Part shown: positions 5,233 to 8,148 of the stretch, in pieces
Numbering within the stretch: the stretch's first letter is position 1
Layout: each line of letters opens with the position of its first letter
Source of the DNA: Christensenella sp. UBA3700
Lineage (GTDB): Bacteria > Bacillota > Clostridia > Christensenellales > UBA3700
Assembly (NCBI GenBank): GCA_002372775.1
Contig: DFIJ01000054.1
Coordinates: 1-8,148, forward strand
DNA length: 8,148 nucleotides
Direction: 5' to 3'
Translations under genes and position numbers: made by a program
The notes under the pieces: model-generated
What the model saw: only the letters and a program-made list of their open reading frames with translations
The model's database searches: none
Told to the model about the DNA's origin: nothing

Positions 5233-6633
5233 CTAAGATAATACTTCTTGTGTTCCATCGCCATTTTCACTAGCTCTTCTCTCTTCAAGTTCAGCTAACG
5301 CTTTTGCTCTCTTATCACCTACAAAATCGTAGAATAACATAGGAACCACACAAAGCAACATTGAAGCCGCTGGTAATAAAGATATTAGTATTAGAATCCA
5401 ATTCTTAACAGAAGCTGATTGCTCAACGTTTTCTACATAACCTGTAATCATTAAAATCATGGGAATTGAACCTGCAGATATTGCATTACCTACTTTAGCA
5501 ATAAATGTAGACATAGAAGATGTCATACCCTCAAGTCTAACTCCTTCTTTCCATTCAAGATAATCTACACATTCACCGACAATTGATGTAACTACAATAT
5601 TGAATATTCCAAGAGGCAGTCCGCTTAAGAATAAGAATAATAATGCCCAATAGAAATTATATCCTGTGGCTATTTCTACGAAATAGAACGCTGTCATAAT
5701 AGCGGCAGCTCCAATACCAGAAGCAATAATGATAATCTTATATGAGAACTTCTTAACAAGCCATGGAGCCATTATCATTGTTGGGAACATACCTATTCCT
5801 ATTAATGCATAGCCTATAACTTGTGAGAAATTATTTATAAACGAAGAATCAGATATAAATACATAGCTTGCTGCATATGTATAAGCAGCTTGAATTAAAT
5901 ATCTTCCAAATCCTAAGAAACCGCAAAGAACAACTAAAAGTAATATCTTATTCTTACAAATAAGTTTAATTTGCTTTCCGGCAGACATCTTGTCATATTT
6001 AACACTAGTGTGTGGTATTTCATAACTATAATGGTAAACCATAGAAAATGGAATTGCTGAAAGCAATATAATACCTACAGCGCCCCAGAATATACCATAT
6101 TGTAATCCTAATAAATCTTTAGATATTAATAATGAAACAATTATAGTTGGTAATGCACCACCCAAACTATTTAACAATTTAGCAGCAGAGAACAATTTGT
6201 CTCTTTGTGTGCCATCATTAGATAACGCAAGTGGTAATCCCCAGAATGGAACATCAACAACTGAATATGAAATACCCCACACAACATAAACGACACCACA
6301 AACAATGCATCGCCATGCCATTGGTTTAATTCCGAAATCTACGAATAGTAATAAAGATAATAAAGAAACAATAAATGGCATATATTCTAGATAAGGTCTC
6401 ATCTTGCCATGTTTTGTATGAGTTTTATCTACAATAACGCCAATAACCGGATCCGCAACAGCATTTAACAGCTTTGCAAACCACATTAAACCTGTAACGA
6501 AAGCTAGTTCAAGACCAACAACGTCGGTATAATATCTTAGTAGCCAAGAAGACACCATAGCATAAATGGCACCTTGCCCTGCGGCAGCAAAAATATATAC
6601 TTTCTTAGTATTAGGTCTGATTCTACTATCCAT
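5233..6633 (-). CDS. GPH-family (MelB-like) cation:solute symporter of the MFS
   Basis: A 466-residue membrane protein with about twelve hydrophobic segments, the size of glycoside-pentoside-hexuronide:cation symporters such as MelB, which bring in sugars or glycosides with Na+ or H+. Family signatures are seen: YYTDVVGL at 34-41; NAVADPVIGVIVDKT ending in GKMRP at 57-80, where D61 matches a cation-site aspartate of MelB; VVDVPFWGLPLALSND at 125-140; and the late loop VGECVDYLEWKEGVRLEGM at 352-370. The C-terminal tail (about 440-466) is short, charged and lacks the EIIA-like domain of LacS proteins. Only 24 bases separate it from the stop of glpK upstream, suggesting an operon and perhaps a glycerol-containing or related substrate, but the family alone does not fix the substrate. 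There is no Shine-Dalgarno sequence before the ATG at 6633; instead a strong promoter ends 8 bases before it, so initiation may be leaderless. Confidence 0.88.
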   Translation of the reverse strand: MDSRIRPNTKKVYIFAAAGQGAIYAMVSSWLLRYYTDVVGLELAFVTGLMWFAKLLNAVADPVIGVIVDKTHTKHGKMRPYLEYMPFIVSLLSLLLFVDFGIKPMAWRCIVCGVVYVVWGISYSVVDVPFWGLPLALSNDGTQRDKLFSAAKLLNSLGGALPTIIVSLLISKDLLGLQYGIFWGAVGIILLSAIPFSMVYHYSYEIPHTSVKYDKMSAGKQIKLICKNKILLLVVLCGFLGFGRYLIQAAYTYAASYVFISDSSFINNFSQVIGYALIGIGMFPTMIMAPWLVKKFSYKIIIIASGIGAAAIMTAFYFVEIATGYNFYWALLFLFLSGLPLGIFNIVVTSIVGECVDYLEWKEGVRLEGMTSSMSTFIAKVGNAISAGSIPMILMITGYVENVEQSASVKNWILILISLLPAASMLLCVVPMLFYDFVGDKRAKALAELEERRASENGDGTQEVLS

Positions 6634-6641
6634 AAGTCCAC

Positions 6642-6670
6642 ATTATAATGCAATTTATTATCTATGTCTA
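6642..6670 (-). promoter_or_regulatory. Putative promoter directly before the symporter start codon
   Basis: The minus strand has TAGACA (6665-6670, five of six consensus bases), a 17-base spacer and perfect TATAAT (6642-6647). The -35 box lies in the last codons of glpK and the glpK stop codon lies in the spacer. Transcription would begin around 6634-6636, leaving a leader of at most a few bases before the symporter ATG. Confidence 0.6.
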
Positions 6671-8142
6671 GTATGTGCGATAGCTACCTCCCAGCCCATC
6701 AATAAATCACATCGTCTTTGTTTTTCCATTGTTCCGCTAAATATTTTAGCAGGTTCTTGATTTTGTAGTTCGGAAATACTCTTCCAATATCCTACATTTA
6801 ATCCCGCTAGATATGCAGCACCTAGCGCAGTTGTTTCTACTATTTTTGGTCTTACAACCTTAGTATCTAATAAGTCTGCTTGGAATTGCATTAATACATC
6901 AGATCTTGAAGCACCGCCATCGACACTTAAAGAAATAATGTCTGTTTTTGTATCATGCTCCATGGCATGAATAACATCAAATACTTGATATGCAATACTC
7001 TCTAGAGCAGCTCTTACAAAATGTTCTCTTTTTGTTCCTCTTGTTAAGCCAACAACGGTTCCTCTTGCTTTAGAATCCCAGTGAGGAGCGCCAAGTCCAA
7101 CGAACGCAGGAACAAGATATACACCATTTGTATCTGGAGTTCTCTCCGCAATCTCGTCGGCTTCTCTTGCCGTCTCAATCATATGCATTTCGTCTCTTAG
7201 CCATTGCAATACCGCACCACCTACGAACACACTACCTTCAATAGCATATTGTGGTTTGCCATCCTCTTCTGAAGCAGCAAGTGTTGTTATTAATCCTCTT
7301 TTTGAATTAACAGCTTCAAGTCCAGTATTCATTAAAGCAAAGCAACCTGTTCCGTAAGTATTCTTAACCATACCTTTTCTTACGCATAAGTGACCAAATA
7401 AAGCAGCTTGTTGGTCACCAGCTACACCTGAGATAGGAACTTTATATCCAAATTCCTTTTCATCAGTATAACCAAATAAATGCGATGAAGAGCAAACTTC
7501 AGGAAGTAAGCACTTTGGTATTTGTAATAAATCAATTATTTCATCATCCCATTTTAGAGAATGAATGTTATATAACATTGTTCTTGAAGCGTTTGTATAA
7601 TCTGTAGCATGAATTGTGCCGCCAGATAATTTCCACATAAGATATGTGTCTATTGTTCCAAATAATAGTTCGCCTTTTTCAGCTCTTTCTTTTGCGCCTT
7701 CAACATTATCTAATATCCACTTAATCTTTGTGCCAGAAAAGTATGGGTCAATAGGAAGACCTGTCTTTTCATAGATTCCATCAGAAATCCCCATATTGAT
7801 TAATTTGTCGCAATAATCAGCAGTTCTTCTACATTGCCATACAATTGCGTTATATACAGGCTTTCCTGTCTTCTTATCCCAAATAATAGTTGTTTCTCTT
7901 TGGTTTGTAATACCAATTGCGGCAACTGATTCTAATGTAACGTTAGCTTTCTTTAAAACATCTAGCATTACCTCTTTTTGAGTAGACCAAATTTCTTCCG
8001 GATCATGTTCTACCCATCCAGCTTTTGGATAAATCTGAGTAAACTCTTTTTGAGATACTTGAACAATCTCTCTATTTTGATTAAACAAAATAGCTCTTGA
8101 TGAGGTTGTTCCTTGATCTAACGACATTACATACTTTTCCAT
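6658..8142 (-). CDS. glpK: Glycerol kinase
   Basis: This 494-residue FGGY-family kinase phosphorylates glycerol with ATP to sn-glycerol-3-phosphate in the cytoplasm, the first step of glycerol catabolism and a source of the phospholipid backbone. The N-terminus holds the nucleotide-binding [10 protein letters not shown] (7-16). Glycerol-site residues match the family: R82-E83 in NQRETT, W102 in VWQCRRT, Y134 in DPYFSGTK, and D243 in [16 protein letters not shown] (261-266), [17 protein letters not shown] (407-423) and [11 protein letters not shown] (437-447) are the usual phosphate and FGGY signatures. Length is normal, about 490-510. The loop before [11 protein letters not shown] (DEKEFGYK, 227-234) lacks the histidine that HPr phosphorylates in enterococcal GlpK, and also lacks the GGTR loop that binds fructose-1,6-bisphosphate in E. 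coli GlpK. The ATG at 8142 is six bases from the window end, so its ribosome binding site and promoter are not visible. No glpF or glpD is in view; downstream lies the GPH symporter. Confidence 0.95.
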   Translation of the reverse strand: MEKYVMSLDQGTTSSRAILFNQNREIVQVSQKEFTQIYPKAGWVEHDPEEIWSTQKEVMLDVLKKANVTLESVAAIGITNQRETTIIWDKKTGKPVYNAIVWQCRRTADYCDKLINMGISDGIYEKTGLPIDPYFSGTKIKWILDNVEGAKERAEKGELLFGTIDTYLMWKLSGGTIHATDYTNASRTMLYNIHSLKWDDEIIDLLQIPKCLLPEVCSSSHLFGYTDEKEFGYKVPISGVAGDQQAALFGHLCVRKGMVKNTYGTGCFALMNTGLEAVNSKRGLITTLAASEEDGKPQYAIEGSVFVGGAVLQWLRDEMHMIETAREADEIAERTPDTNGVYLVPAFVGLGAPHWDSKARGTVVGLTRGTKREHFVRAALESIAYQVFDVIHAMEHDTKTDIISLSVDGGASRSDVLMQFQADLLDTKVVRPKIVETTALGAAYLAGLNVGYWKSISELQNQEPAKIFSGTMEKQRRCDLLMGWEVAIAHTRHR

Positions 8143-8148
8143 TAATTT

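Noticed and set aside
6566..6760. 64-codon open frame on the plus strand
   Set aside because: It overlaps the ends of the symporter and glpK genes in antisense and has no expression signals.

Overview
The window reads as chromosomal DNA from a low-GC, AT-rich Firmicutes-like bacterium (possibly a gut Bacilli/Erysipelotrichia or Clostridia lineage). This rests on the A/T-rich third codon positions, sigma-A-like TATAAT/TTGACA promoters, AAGGAG/GGAGG ribosome binding sites, short hairpin-plus-T-run terminators, and family choices such as DegV, a MacB-like fused ABC exporter and a GPH symporter. Reading frames are intact under the standard code, without TGA used as tryptophan. The lineage is an inference and cannot be fixed from 8 kb.

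Layout, left to right. Almost everything lies on the minus strand. At 1-340 is the N-terminal third or less of alanyl-tRNA synthetase (alaS), cut by the window edge, with its own promoter and a short leader. A hairpin terminator (422-454) separates it from an 852-residue ABC transporter with fused ATPase and permease (479-3037). A compact intergenic region (3038-3208) carries back-to-back promoters for the transporter and for a plus-strand gene encoding a 74-residue two-helix membrane protein (3209-3433). That gene ends at a terminator shared by position with a convergent gene, an AbiEi-family antitoxin/transcriptional regulator (3529-4131) that has no AbiEii toxin beside it. Further right are a DegV-family fatty-acid-binding protein (4261-5160), a GPH-family cation:solute symporter (5233-6633) and glycerol kinase glpK (6658-8142).

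How the genes may work together. The genes glpK, symporter and degV run in one direction with gaps of 24 and 72 bases and no terminator visible between them, so they may be partly co-transcribed, although the symporter and degV also have promoter-like sequences of their own. Glycerol kinase makes glycerol-3-phosphate, and DegV/FakB proteins carry fatty acids for phosphorylation. Both products feed phospholipid synthesis, so a link to use of host or dietary lipids or glycerol compounds is plausible but unproven.

The most unusual part is the leader of the AbiEi gene. A perfect 10-base inverted repeat places an exact complement of the Shine-Dalgarno sequence 25 bases upstream of it, overlapped by a possible 8-codon leader ORF. 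This could be an RNA switch on translation or a DNA operator for autoregulation of an antitoxin that has lost, or never had, its toxin at this locus. No RNA genes, CRISPR arrays or transposase genes were seen, and no gene-free stretch exceeds about 170 bases.
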